Source: Candidatus Kapaibacterium sp. (GTDB lineage Bacteria > Bacteroidota > Ignavibacteria > Kapaibacteriales > UBA2268). Taken from it: 64,000 nt of DNA. Below are positions 9,022 through 17,781 of this stretch, in pieces. The translations under genes and the position numbers were made by a program. How positions within the stretch are numbered: position 1 is the stretch's first letter; each line of letters opens with the position of its first letter. Under the pieces are notes generated by a model, which did not search any database, had not been told where the DNA came from, and saw nothing but the letters and a program-made list of their open reading frames with translations. The DNA is taken from assembly GCA_937927515.1 (NCBI GenBank), contig CALBDO010000012.1, forward strand, positions 1 through 64,000, read 5' to 3'.

Positions 9022-9563
9022 TTTGTAATAACTAATTTTTCCCTTAATCTAAAATTATCACCATAGACAACAAGCAAAAAAATTCCCTTAGGAAGTTCGT
9101 TTGTAGAGAATTCGTAGGGTTGAGTTGGGTCCTTGGGCTTGCCATCGTATACTTCGAGCACTTTTTTCCCGAGCAAGTTGTAAATCCAAATTTTTATTCT
9201 TTGTTCTTTATTTTCAACTTGTAAAAAAATTGCCATTTTATCTCCTTTGTCAACCTCGCGTATAGAGATAATTCTATTTGATTTCGAAAGAGATGTATCA
9301 TTTTTAACTTCAAAATATTTTCCATTTTCTTTTCCAAGTTCTTTCTTTGTAGGTGTTTGGGCAAATTTTATGCCAATAAGAAAATTTTCCATTGTGAAAA
9401 TTCGCTCGGGGAAGTATAAGCAAGTGTCATAAAAGTGAAGCGGGTTTCTTTCTAAGTTTAAGTTATAATAGTACGCATCTTTTATTTGGCTAAAAGTGTT
9501 TGTATTGGATAATTTTGCAACCAAGAGGATTAAAAAAATTGTAAAAAATTTTCTTACTGCCAT
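9018..9563 (-). CDS. Small secreted protein ending in a T9SS-type C-terminal tail
   Basis: I place the start at the ATG at 9563 (181 residues) because it opens directly with a signal peptide (MAVRKFFTIFLILLVAKLSN). An earlier in-frame ATG at 9626 would add 21 residues in front of it. After a spacer of about 80 residues with no known domain, the last 75 residues look like a T9SS type A sorting tail: a strand with the phrase KIWIYNLLGKKVLEVYDG, then LPKGIFLLVVYGDN and a basic end (REKLVITK). Most T9SS cargos are much larger, so this one is close to a bare tail. It overlaps the start of the PorV-like barrel gene by four bases and follows the TPR gene. Confidence 0.7.
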   Translation of the reverse strand: MAVRKFFTIFLILLVAKLSNTNTFSQIKDAYYYNLNLERNPLHFYDTCLYFPERIFTMENFLIGIKFAQTPTKKELGKENGKYFEVKNDTSLSKSNRIISIREVDKGDKMAIFLQVENKEQRIKIWIYNLLGKKVLEVYDGKPKDPTQPYEFSTNELPKGIFLLVVYGDNFRLREKLVITK

Positions 9564-9628
9564 TTGGAATTTTGTTATTAAAACTAATTTATAAAGACAA
9601 TTGCTAAATATTTTTAGTTTAAGCATTT

Positions 9629-11107
9629 CTAATTCTTTTTCTTGGGAAAAAACTTTTCAAAAAGGCTTTTGTGTAAATCTTTGTTTTTTTCTATTGCTTC
9701 AATATTCTTCTTGGCAAGCAAAGAGGCTTTGTTTATCCTTAAATTCTTTGCTAATTCTTCGAGCTTTTCAATGTCTGTAGGGATTATTGTAGTTTCTACC
9801 TGTTCAAATTTTTTCTTAATCAATTCTAATTGCTCCTTTTGAATTTGCATTGCCACTTCCACTCGGGGGGGGTATTTTTTGGGGATGCTTCTCTGGTTAG
9901 TTTTTTCCGACAATTCTTGTTCAGATTTCTTAGAATCAATGATTTGTTCAACAAGTTTTTTTATATTTTTGTTAAATTTAGCAAACTCTTCTTTATGTTG
10001 TTCTTTAGACTCTGTATTCGAGGTTTCTTTGGATATTTCTTCGGTTTTTTTGTACAGTTGTGCAGCTAGTTGGCTGGGAATAGTTTTTCTCTTCTCGTTC
10101 AATAAATCTTCTTCGAACTTTTTCTTAATTTGAAGTAATTTTTTTTCTTTTTTCCATTTCAAGTATAACGAGAGAAGTAAAATCGCAACAAGAAGAATCG
10201 AAACAGTTAAGAATATTATTATTTTTTGAATTATCGAGTAATTGTTACTCGAGCTTTCGGCATTTGTTTGATTTATTACAATCGGTTCGGAGGGTTTAGT
10301 TGTATCCTGTACAGCTTCTTTGGCTTTATCATTTTTTTCTTCAGCTTCTGCAAAAATATCTTGAACATTTTTAAAGATTGAATCTTTTAACTCAGGTTCG
10401 ATTTGAATGAAGTAGAAATTGCTGACATCTTGTGTTGAGAGAAATTGAGACCTAAATTTTTGATATTCAGATTTTTTTTCTAATAGATAATACGATTGAG
10501 CAAGAGCAGCATAGACATCTGGTATATTACATCCAAGATTCATAGCCTTGAGTAAAATGTTGGTTGCATCTTCGGGTAAATTGGATTTGAGATAGAGATA
10601 GCCCAAGAAATACCCAGCATTTGCAATATTGTTTTTAAAAGATTTTTCGAAATAGTTTCTTGCAACAGCCAAATTGTTTGTAAGTGATAGTTGCCCCATT
10701 CGGTAAGCATCCTCTTCGGGCGAAAGCGAATTCCAATCAAACACTTCAATCATTAAAGCTTGAGAAAATTCCAGAGGAACGATAGAAAATCCTCGTGGGG
10801 ATTTTAGAAATAAATTGAATTCAAGATGGCTTGCGTAAGATATTAATTCGGCTTTTTTAATAATCCCGTCCGAAACAACAGTGTCCGTTTTAATTTTTGT
10901 TGTAGCGTCGTTAATTGTAATAGAAATCAATGTTTTGTCTTGGTTTAGAAATGCATCATAATCTTTTGGGATTTTATCAAAAAAAATCGTTAAGCGATTT
11001 AAAGGGTTGATTTTCATTCTTAGATAGTTGGTTCCTTCCAAAGGAAAAGATAAACAAACAAAAAGTACAAAAGTTAAAAAAATATAATTTTTATAGGCAA
11101 AATACAT
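9629..11107 (-). CDS. Membrane-anchored protein with TPR repeats and coiled coil
   Basis: I choose the ATG at 11107, giving about 492 residues, because it starts a good signal sequence (MYFAYKNYIFLTFVLFVCLS). An earlier start would have to be the TTG at 11194. The first 120 mature residues resemble an AMIN-like beta domain. Residues about 145-250 hold Sel1/TPR-type helical repeats (GQLSLTNNLAVARNYFEKSF, then LGYLYLKSNLPEDATNILLKA). A single transmembrane helix follows (about 295-318, IIIFLTVSILLVAILLLSLY), then a Lys/Glu-rich tail likely to form coiled coil. It begins the three-gene unit with the T9SS-tail protein and the PorV-like barrel, which suggests a scaffolding role in the same envelope process. 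That role is inference. Confidence 0.75.
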   Translation of the reverse strand: MYFAYKNYIFLTFVLFVCLSFPLEGTNYLRMKINPLNRLTIFFDKIPKDYDAFLNQDKTLISITINDATTKIKTDTVVSDGIIKKAELISYASHLEFNLFLKSPRGFSIVPLEFSQALMIEVFDWNSLSPEEDAYRMGQLSLTNNLAVARNYFEKSFKNNIANAGYFLGYLYLKSNLPEDATNILLKAMNLGCNIPDVYAALAQSYYLLEKKSEYQKFRSQFLSTQDVSNFYFIQIEPELKDSIFKNVQDIFAEAEEKNDKAKEAVQDTTKPSEPIVINQTNAESSSNNYSIIQKIIIFLTVSILLVAILLLSLYLKWKKEKKLLQIKKKFEEDLLNEKRKTIPSQLAAQLYKKTEEISKETSNTESKEQHKEEFAKFNKNIKKLVEQIIDSKKSEQELSEKTNQRSIPKKYPPRVEVAMQIQKEQLELIKKKFEQVETTIIPTDIEKLEELAKNLRINKASLLAKKNIEAIEKNKDLHKSLFEKFFPKKKN

Positions 11108-11212
11108 TTTTTTATATCCAACAAACATGTAAGGTAAATTTAAGAAAAAATATCGTAAGAAATCATTAAAAGTGTTAAATTTATCTTTTGACAAGAAATA
11201 TATGTAAATAGT

Positions 11213-12046
11213 ATGAATAGGATAATTGCCTTGTTGACAGACTTTGGATTGGATGACAATTACGTCGGAATTATGAAGGGTACAATTCTGACGATAAATC
11301 CGAATGTTTTAGTCATTGATATTACTCATTCAATCGAGCCAGGAAATATTCGACAAGGTGCTTTTATCTTGATGACTTCCATCAATTATTTCCCTGATGG
11401 GACAATTTTTGTTGCAGTTGTCGACCCAACTGTGGGCTCCAATAGAAATGCTCTTTGTGTTAGGGCTGGAAATTATTATTTTGCAGCACCAGACAATGGT
11501 ATTTTAACGTACACTTTGCAACACTTCAAAAATCCTAAAATCCACATTTTCTCTAATGAAAAGTACCAATTAGAAAACCCAAGCAGAACTTTTCACGGTA
11601 GAGATATTTTTGCTCCTATGGCAGCCTACATTGCAAAGAATGTCGATATCACTGAATTTGGCGAGGAATTGAACGAAACGAAAATTGTTAAATTGCCCCC
11701 CTTGAAATGTTATTACGATGGCCAAGGGAATTTGATTGGTGAAGTGGTCCACATAGACAAATTCGGCAACATTGTGACTTCCCTCAGTTCTCGAGCTTTA
11801 GGAATTAATTTACACAATATTTTGAAACAAGATTTAAAGTGGAAGTTTGAAATAGGCCACACCAAGATAAAAAATATAAGTACAACTTATACGGATGTAA
11901 ATGAAGGTGAGTTTCTTGCTTATATTGGTAGCAGTGGTTTTCTTGAAATTGCTATTCGTAATGGCAACGCTGCCAAAACGGTGGGTGCATATTTAGGACA
12001 ATTGGTGTGTGCAAAAAAGGTAGGAATTTTTGAACAATTTATATAG
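11213..12046 (+). CDS. S-adenosyl-L-methionine hydroxide adenosyltransferase (DUF62)
   Basis: The 277-residue protein matches the SAM hydroxide adenosyltransferase family, which splits SAM with hydroxide to give adenosine and methionine, related in fold to fluorinase and chlorinase. Visible family marks are LLTDFGLDDNYVGIMKG at the N-terminus, the phrase DITHSIEPGNIRQGAF, the VDPTVGS loop, and the FHGRDIFAP motif near residue 125. Length is normal for the family. The gene is divergent from the TPR unit and is directly abutted by the FG-GAP protein gene (stop TAG at 12044-12046, next ATG at 12047). The physiological role of this enzyme in most bacteria is unclear. Confidence 0.92.
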   Translation: MNRIIALLTDFGLDDNYVGIMKGTILTINPNVLVIDITHSIEPGNIRQGAFILMTSINYFPDGTIFVAVVDPTVGSNRNALCVRAGNYYFAAPDNGILTYTLQHFKNPKIHIFSNEKYQLENPSRTFHGRDIFAPMAAYIAKNVDITEFGEELNETKIVKLPPLKCYYDGQGNLIGEVVHIDKFGNIVTSLSSRALGINLHNILKQDLKWKFEIGHTKIKNISTTYTDVNEGEFLAYIGSSGFLEIAIRNGNAAKTVGAYLGQLVCAKKVGIFEQFI

Positions 12047-15000
12047 ATGATTATGAAAAGAGCAGTGTTGATTGCTTTCGTATTCGCGCTTATACCTTTT
12101 TTCTTGTTCTCTTATGACGTGATTGTCCAACGTGATAATGGTACCCCACGACTGACCGGTTACGTTGAACGATACTTCTGGGAGGAGAGTAAAATTATAA
12201 AGCCTGACGGACCGTGCGTAGTAAAAAAAGTTCTCATTTATTACGTGGGGGATACTCCAAATACCGACACAATATATATAGTGGGTGACCCCTCCGAAGG
12301 TTACTTACCACCGACTTTATGGGTTGTTCATTATAATCAATTAACAAGCCCTGTGGTATTTAACTATCCTGGAAAACCTGGTTGGTATGAGTTCGAAATC
12401 TCTAATGTAGTTCTTGGTGGTTTGGATAGAATTGTTATTCAGCATAGGCTAAATCAAAAAGGACCTTGGTTTGCCATTGATAGTGACGGTATATCGACCC
12501 CCTACTCCTCGTTCCTTATGAATCCATTCGAGAATAACTCTCTTGGTGGGCCAGGTAATTTTTATCTTGCAAGCGGTGATTTCTTAGTTAGGATTGTAGT
12601 AGAATATCTTTATCCCAAAGACAGTACCTCGGAAAAACCACCATATCCAACTTTCGTTGATGTTACAAAAGAAAGTGGCCTATTGGGAAACAATCTTGAT
12701 TTTATTCGCTATAGCGATGCAAGCGTTGTAGATTGGAATGGCGACGGCCTGGATGATATTGCTATTGGAAGTTACTTTTTTCAAAATAATGGGGAAGGTA
12801 ATTTTTCCAACGTCTCGTCACAAATTCGAATCTCTGCTTCTGCGACATCTTGGGGAGATTTTAATAATGATGGCAATATCGACTGCTACGCACTGCTGAA
12901 TGGCGTTTATAATGAAAACACCAAAATGGTTGTATCACAAGATAGGTTGTACAAAAATAACGGAGATGGTAGTTTTACTGCAATAGCTCCACGCGATATA
13001 TTTAAGCTACCCTATCCAAGTCCGGCAGAGGATTTTAAATTACCCAATCCTTGGACTCAGGATTCTATACCAAATCCGTATAGCTGCATAACACCACTGT
13101 GGTCCGATTTCAATCGCGATGGTCGATTGGATTTATTCCTTGCTAATAATCGTGTGGGTTTAATTTTGTCCGGAAGTTATGTTGAAAGGTATTTTCCAGA
13201 CCAGCTCTGGATACAAGACAATGATGGAAAATTTAAAAACATTACAAAAGATGCTGGCTTTAGTCAATTTGAATTGTTCAATCCAAGTTACAATACTTTG
13301 GGATATTACGATTGCTATGGTGCCAATGCTTGTGATTATAATAACGATGGGTTAGTTGATATTTTTGTTGCAAACTATCGATTGGAAAGAGACTTGTTGT
13401 ATAAAAACAATGGCAATCAAACATTTACTAATGTTGGTGACGTTACAAATGTTCAAGGTGTTCCTACCGCAAGCTCTAGGTACTTTGGTCACGGCATGGG
13501 TTGTGAATGGGGTGATTTTAACAATGACGGATACCCCGACCTTGCTGTTGGAAATCTTGGCCATCCAGATTGGCGTGGTGCAGTTTCCAATCCTTCTTTG
13601 ATTTTTAAGAATGGTGGTCCTCCAAATTTTATTTTCCAAGAAGTACACATCGAGATGGGGCTTAAGTTTTTCGAAATGAATGCAGGTGTGACTTGGGGTG
13701 ATTTTGATTTGGATGGATATTTGGATTTGTGGCACGGACAAATATCATATAGAGCAGTCGGGGATGGTGGTGAACCAAAGCGTCCCGGGAGAATTTATCT
13801 CAACTCTGGACCTCCAAATTATAGACTTTTGGATAAGACATGGGAATTTGGCTGTATAGTACATGGTCCTTGGAATGCTGTTCGAATAGATTTTGACAAT
13901 GATGGAGATTTGGACTTATTGATTGCAAGTTCGCACGAGGGAGTTAGATTGTTTAGAAACGATTTGGAAAGAAAAGGCAATTGGGTTGGTTTTCGTTTGA
14001 AGGGCAGTCCAGAAAATAATGTTAATATGGATTGTTATGGCTCCAAAATTATTTTGTATGCTGGAGGTCGAAAATACTACAGGGATTTGATGGGAAGTAT
14101 CTCTGGTAATCGCTGTAGCCAAAATTCGAATGTATTGCATTTTGGTATTGGAAATTCAGAAATTATTGACAGTATAGTTGTCGTTTATCCCAACGGTTTT
14201 TCTAAAACTTATAAAAGTGTTTTACCAAATCAGTATTATTTAGTGAATTACAATCAAAATTTAATACGACTGAAATTAGCCACTCCTCAGTGTATCTATC
14301 CTAAAAACTTTCAATTTGTATTAAGCGATTCGATTGATTTTACCTGGACAAAACTCTTTGGAAATATTAAGTATCAACTATTGATTGATGATAACAAAGA
14401 TTTTCGAAATCCAAGAGTTTATTTGGTCGATTCCCAGAGTATAAGACTTGGTGGATTTATTAAATCTAAGCAATATTATTGGAAGCTCCGTGCTATTTCT
14501 TCTGATGACACTTCATTTTGGTCTACGCCCTTTAGTTTTTTTGTTGGAAACCCAAAGCCAAGCAAAATATCACTTGTTGCTCCTTCCAATAATTCCACTA
14601 AGTTGGACTTAACACCAATACTCGTATGGAATAAACCAACTTTTGAGTATGATTTCGAAGTTGAAATTTATTACGAAGTTCAAATATCAACCACATCAAA
14701 TTTCAAAGATACAATGTTTTTAAAATCTGCGATTAAAGATACCTTTCTTATTGTCCCATCTGGTTTATTATCACCTAATGGTAAATACTTCTGGCGTGTT
14801 GGCGCATTCAATATTGATGGAGAAGGTGTTTGGTCGGATGTATTTTCTTTTCAAACGAATTCTTTGCCCGAAAAGATTGTATTAGTTTCTCCCTTGGATA
14901 ATTCTTCTGATATGCCACTGAAGCCAACTTTTCGATGGAAGGAAGTTGAAAATGTTGATGAATATGTTTTAAGACTAAGCCGTGACCCAAATTTTGATAC

Positions 15001-15412
15001 TGTCGAGGTTGAAAGAAGGCTTCAAGCAACTTTGTACAAGCATCTAAATGCTTTACAGCCAAATACCACATACTATTGGCAAGTCTGCGGCAAAAATAAC
15101 GTTGGTAATGGTCCTTGGTCGGATACTTGGAGTTTCAAAACCACATCTGCTTCTAATGTTGAATTCCAATTTTCTAAAAATGTGATTGTAAAGCCTAATC
15201 CTTTCACCAATAGACTTTTTGTTGAATGTCCCAAATGTACAAAATACAATGTTAAAATTTTCGATGAATTGGGAAATCTAATTTTAAGTTTAGACACTTA
15301 TGAAGAAATGTTAGCCCTTGAATTAGCAAATTTAAACGTTGGGGTGTATTTATTGGTAGTCCAAAATGAAAATATTTATAATTCCTGTTTAATTTTTAAA
15401 TTTGTACCTTGA
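12047..15412 (+). CDS. Giant secreted FG-GAP/VCBS, ASPIC and fibronectin III protein with T9SS tail
   Basis: The 1121-residue product has a signal peptide (to about residue 23). Residues about 220-640 contain at least seven calcium-loop repeats of the FG-GAP/VCBS kind, for example DWNGDGLDD, DFNNDGNID, DFNRDGRLD, DYNNDGLVD, DFNNDGYPD, DFDLDGYLD and DFDNDGDLD, predicting a beta propeller. An ASPIC/UnbV domain follows (NWVGFRLKGS through LHFGIGNSEIIDSIVVVYPN). Three FN3-like repeats come next, each with a phrase like YYWQVCGKNN or KYFWRVGAFNIDGEGVWSD. The last 80 residues form a T9SS type A tail (VKPNPFTNRLFVE, then NLNVGVYLLVVQN). It should be exported and anchored at or released from the surface, probably in adhesion or polymer binding. 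Either ATG 12047 or ATG 12053 may be the start. Confidence 0.9.
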   Translation: MIMKRAVLIAFVFALIPFFLFSYDVIVQRDNGTPRLTGYVERYFWEESKIIKPDGPCVVKKVLIYYVGDTPNTDTIYIVGDPSEGYLPPTLWVVHYNQLTSPVVFNYPGKPGWYEFEISNVVLGGLDRIVIQHRLNQKGPWFAIDSDGISTPYSSFLMNPFENNSLGGPGNFYLASGDFLVRIVVEYLYPKDSTSEKPPYPTFVDVTKESGLLGNNLDFIRYSDASVVDWNGDGLDDIAIGSYFFQNNGEGNFSNVSSQIRISASATSWGDFNNDGNIDCYALLNGVYNENTKMVVSQDRLYKNNGDGSFTAIAPRDIFKLPYPSPAEDFKLPNPWTQDSIPNPYSCITPLWSDFNRDGRLDLFLANNRVGLILSGSYVERYFPDQLWIQDNDGKFKNITKDAGFSQFELFNPSYNTLGYYDCYGANACDYNNDGLVDIFVANYRLERDLLYKNNGNQTFTNVGDVTNVQGVPTASSRYFGHGMGCEWGDFNNDGYPDLAVGNLGHPDWRGAVSNPSLIFKNGGPPNFIFQEVHIEMGLKFFEMNAGVTWGDFDLDGYLDLWHGQISYRAVGDGGEPKRPGRIYLNSGPPNYRLLDKTWEFGCIVHGPWNAVRIDFDNDGDLDLLIASSHEGVRLFRNDLERKGNWVGFRLKGSPENNVNMDCYGSKIILYAGGRKYYRDLMGSISGNRCSQNSNVLHFGIGNSEIIDSIVVVYPNGFSKTYKSVLPNQYYLVNYNQNLIRLKLATPQCIYPKNFQFVLSDSIDFTWTKLFGNIKYQLLIDDNKDFRNPRVYLVDSQSIRLGGFIKSKQYYWKLRAISSDDTSFWSTPFSFFVGNPKPSKISLVAPSNNSTKLDLTPILVWNKPTFEYDFEVEIYYEVQISTTSNFKDTMFLKSAIKDTFLIVPSGLLSPNGKYFWRVGAFNIDGEGVWSDVFSFQTNSLPEKIVLVSPLDNSSDMPLKPTFRWKEVENVDEYVLRLSRDPNFDTVEVERRLQATLYKHLNALQPNTTYYWQVCGKNNVGNGPWSDTWSFKTTSASNVEFQFSKNVIVKPNPFTNRLFVECPKCTKYNVKIFDELGNLILSLDTYEEMLALELANLNVGVYLLVVQNENIYNSCLIFKFVP

Positions 15413-15438
15413 CAAATATATTATTCTTTTTAATTTTG
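15409..15438 (+). promoter_or_regulatory. Bacteroidota-type promoter of the lipoprotein-LysM unit
   Basis: TTG at 15409-15411 and TAATTTTG at 15431-15438 are separated by exactly 19 bases. This matches the -33 TTG and -7 TAnnTTTG elements used by the Bacteroidota primary sigma factor. Transcription would start near 15444-15446, about 25 bases before the ATG at 15470. Confidence 0.7.
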
Positions 15439-15469
15439 TAATACACTCAATTTTAAATTGGAGGTTTTT

Positions 15470-15823
15470 ATGTCAAAGTACTTAAAATTAACCTTTATCT
15501 CTCCGTTCATCTTTGCGCTCTTTTTGTTAACCAATGGTTGTTCAAACAAAATAACGCAGGAACAACTAATGCAATTGCGTGAATTAAGGAAAGAGCAAAG
15601 TAGCCTCACTGAACAAATCAATAAGCGAAAGGACGAGAAAACCAAATTAGAGAGAGAGTTAAATGCTCGCAAAGCTGAACTAAAAGATTGTGAAGAAAGA
15701 ACGCAATTTGTCAAGGACAAACTGGCAAAATGGCCAGATGTATGGCCAGATTGGAAATATGTCGAGCCGACTCCCGAACGAGCCGTTGAACCAGCACCCA
15801 CTAAAAAAATTCGTAAAAAGTAG
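15470..15823 (+). CDS. Coiled-coil lipoprotein
   Basis: The start is the ATG at 15470, placed six bases after a GGAGG site; an upstream TTG at 15458 overlaps that site and is not used. The 117-residue product has a lipoprotein signal with lipobox LTNGC (Cys24). Residues about 30-90 are one continuous charged helix with heptads of Leu, Glu, Lys and Arg (LRELRKEQSSLTEQI), containing a single Cys in ELKDCEE. The tail is rich in Pro and Trp (KWPDVWPDWKYVEPTPE) and ends in basic residues. It resembles short Lpp- or OmpA-linker-like periplasmic spacers in shape only. It is cotranscribed with the LysM protein 27 bases downstream. Confidence 0.75.
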   Translation: MSKYLKLTFISPFIFALFLLTNGCSNKITQEQLMQLRELRKEQSSLTEQINKRKDEKTKLERELNARKAELKDCEERTQFVKDKLAKWPDVWPDWKYVEPTPERAVEPAPTKKIRKK

Positions 15824-15850
15824 TATGATTAATAACAAAGGAGATATAAA

Positions 15851-16663
15851 ATGAAAAATGTAATTAAGTTTATCATTCCTTTATTTAATTTACTTTTTGT
15901 TGTTTACATTAGTTTTGGTCAAAAGCCAGACGAGGAATTGACAAAAAAGGAGGCTGTTCAACGAATTGCTGAATTTCAAAATATTGTTAGTGATTTAAAA
16001 GCAAAGCTTCAAGGCTTGGACAATGATATTGCAAATTTGAGGCAAGAATTAGAACGTACGAATCAAAAATTAACAGATTGCTTAGACGGCTATCTTGGAC
16101 TTTTGGGAATTAACCCAGAGACCGGGAAACCATTTACTAAAGAAGATGTCGAAGCTTTCAAACAAAAACTTGGTCAGATAGAAGGAAAAATTCGTGAAAT
16201 GCAACGACTTTCGAATGACGAACTCGCCGATAGAAGAAAAGAAGTGGAAGAGTTGGAAAACTCTTTAAACAAGCTTAGACTGATAAAGCTTTCTATACTG
16301 CCCGAATTTTATAATAAAATCATTTCATTAGCTTCTGACATAAGAGGCTTGTACCGTGAAAGAAAGATTAAGACATACACAGTTGGCACTTGGGCTGAAA
16401 ACCGTGATTGCTTGTGGAACATTGCTGGAAAGGTGGAAATTTTTGGAGACCCATTTATGTGGTCTCGTATTTGGCAAGCAAACACTTCTATAATTAAAAA
16501 TCCAGATATAATCTATCCTGGTCAACAACTAGTAATTCCACCACCAGGACCAAAAACAACAGATGAGATAAAAGCAGAGAGAAAATACTGGCGAATGAAA
16601 AAACAAGCATTGGAGGAAAATCAAAAGCAGAGTGAAGAGAAAGACGCAGGTGCAAAAAAATAA
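15851..16663 (+). CDS. Periplasmic coiled-coil protein with C-terminal LysM domain
   Basis: The 270-residue protein starts with a signal peptide (cleavage near residue 24, SFGQKP). Residues about 28-165 are predicted coiled coil, interrupted near residues 75-100 by a short loop (CLDGYLGLLGINPETGKPF). Residues about 172-237 form a LysM domain: YTVGTWAENRDCLWNIAGKV and then IWQANTSIIKNPDIIYPGQQ, ending LVIPPPG. A charged tail follows. LysM binds peptidoglycan, so this is probably a wall-anchored spacer that partners the lipoprotein encoded just before it; both carry a coil with one Cys in a similar context (KDC and TDC). A terminator follows directly. The start has an AAAGGAG site. Confidence 0.85.
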   Translation: MKNVIKFIIPLFNLLFVVYISFGQKPDEELTKKEAVQRIAEFQNIVSDLKAKLQGLDNDIANLRQELERTNQKLTDCLDGYLGLLGINPETGKPFTKEDVEAFKQKLGQIEGKIREMQRLSNDELADRRKEVEELENSLNKLRLIKLSILPEFYNKIISLASDIRGLYRERKIKTYTVGTWAENRDCLWNIAGKVEIFGDPFMWSRIWQANTSIIKNPDIIYPGQQLVIPPPGPKTTDEIKAERKYWRMKKQALEENQKQSEEKDAGAKK

Positions 16664-16687
16664 CAATTATACAAGTATGAATTTTTT

Positions 16688-16724
16688 CAAAAGCCCCGTC
16701 GCTTTCGATTGGGGCTTTTGTATT
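16688..16724 (+). terminator. Rho-independent terminator after the LysM gene
   Basis: A perfect 10-base-pair stem, CAAAAGCCCC at 16688-16697 with GGGGCTTTTG at 16711-16720, is followed by TATTTT. It closes the transcript that starts at the promoter at 15409-15438 and separates it from phoH. Confidence 0.9.
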
Positions 16725-16758
16725 TTACAAATAGTTTGTCCAACAACGTATAGGTTCA

Positions 16759-17781
16759 ATGGAATTATCTGAAAGAACAATTCATTTGGAAGATAAGGAT
16801 TTTCTTTATTTCATAGGGTACAATGACCAATTGATTCAAGCAATTGAGAACAAGTTTCACACTCTTATAACTTTGCGAGGAAGCAATATTATACTAAAAG
16901 GTGCCCCCAAAGAAATTGAGTCGATTGAAGCGATATTTAAGGAGCTTGGTTATATTCACAAAAGGAGTGGAACCATCTCAGACAACGACCTTGCGACGGT
17001 GTTGGAATTAATGACCGAAGGTCAAGAGGATTACTTTGAAAACAAATCGAAAAGCTCGAAAAATTATGAGGTTGTTGTATATCATAGTGTAAAGGGACCA
17101 ATCAAAACAAAAACTCCCAAACAATTTGAATACGTTCGGAAAGTTGCTGAAAATGATATAGTTTTTGCTATCGGACCAGCTGGCACTGGAAAGACTTTTC
17201 TTGCAGTTGCAATGGCATTAGCAGAGTTAAAAAGGAATAAAATTGAAAAAATTATTTTGTCGAGACCCGCTGTTGAAACTGGAGAGTCTCTTGGCTTTTT
17301 GCCTGGGGATTTAAAAGAGAAGCTCGACCCATATCTTAAACCATTGACCGATGCTTTATATTACATGCTTAGTCCAGATAAATTAAAGTCCTACTCAGAG
17401 AAAAATGTTATAGAAATTATTCCTTTGGCATATATGAGGGGTCGAACATTGAGCAACGCTTTTATAATTTTGGATGAAGCACAAAATGCAACAATAATGC
17501 AAATGAAAATGTTTCTCACAAGAATGGGCAACAATTCAAAAGTTATTGTAACTGGCGATATCACACAAATTGACCTTCAAAATCCTGAGGAATGCGGTTT
17601 AATAAATGCAAATAAACTATTGCAAAACATAGAAGGCATCGAATTTGTATACTTTGATGAGCGTGATGTTGTTCGTCACAGATTAGTTGCACAGATTATA
17701 AAGGCTTATCAAAATGAATCAGAAGCGAAACAACAACACAAAATAGCAACAAAAGAAAAAAATTCAGAAAAAAATGATTGA
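16759..17781 (+). CDS. phoH: PhoH family ATPase
   Basis: The 340-residue length and order of motifs fit the PhoH/YbeZ family, a cytosolic P-loop ATPase linked to RNA metabolism and ribosome-associated functions. Residues 1-70 form the KH-like N-terminal part; Walker A is GPAGTGKT at 139-146, Walker B is FIILDE at 235-240, and family phrases LSRPAVETGESLGFLPGDL and VTGDITQIDL are intact. It is usually paired with ybeY, which is not seen here; instead its last eight bases overlap the start of the diadenylate cyclase gene. No ribosome-binding site is evident before the ATG, as is common in this group. Confidence 0.95.
   Translation: MELSERTIHLEDKDFLYFIGYNDQLIQAIENKFHTLITLRGSNIILKGAPKEIESIEAIFKELGYIHKRSGTISDNDLATVLELMTEGQEDYFENKSKSSKNYEVVVYHSVKGPIKTKTPKQFEYVRKVAENDIVFAIGPAGTGKTFLAVAMALAELKRNKIEKIILSRPAVETGESLGFLPGDLKEKLDPYLKPLTDALYYMLSPDKLKSYSEKNVIEIIPLAYMRGRTLSNAFIILDEAQNATIMQMKMFLTRMGNNSKVIVTGDITQIDLQNPEECGLINANKLLQNIEGIEFVYFDERDVVRHRLVAQIIKAYQNESEAKQQHKIATKEKNSEKND

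Noticed and set aside
12700-13900. Repeated GAT-rich blocks that might be a DNA repeat array or CRISPR
   Set aside because: They encode the DxDxDG calcium loops of the FG-GAP domains; spacing and sequence vary and there are no uniform repeats or spacers.
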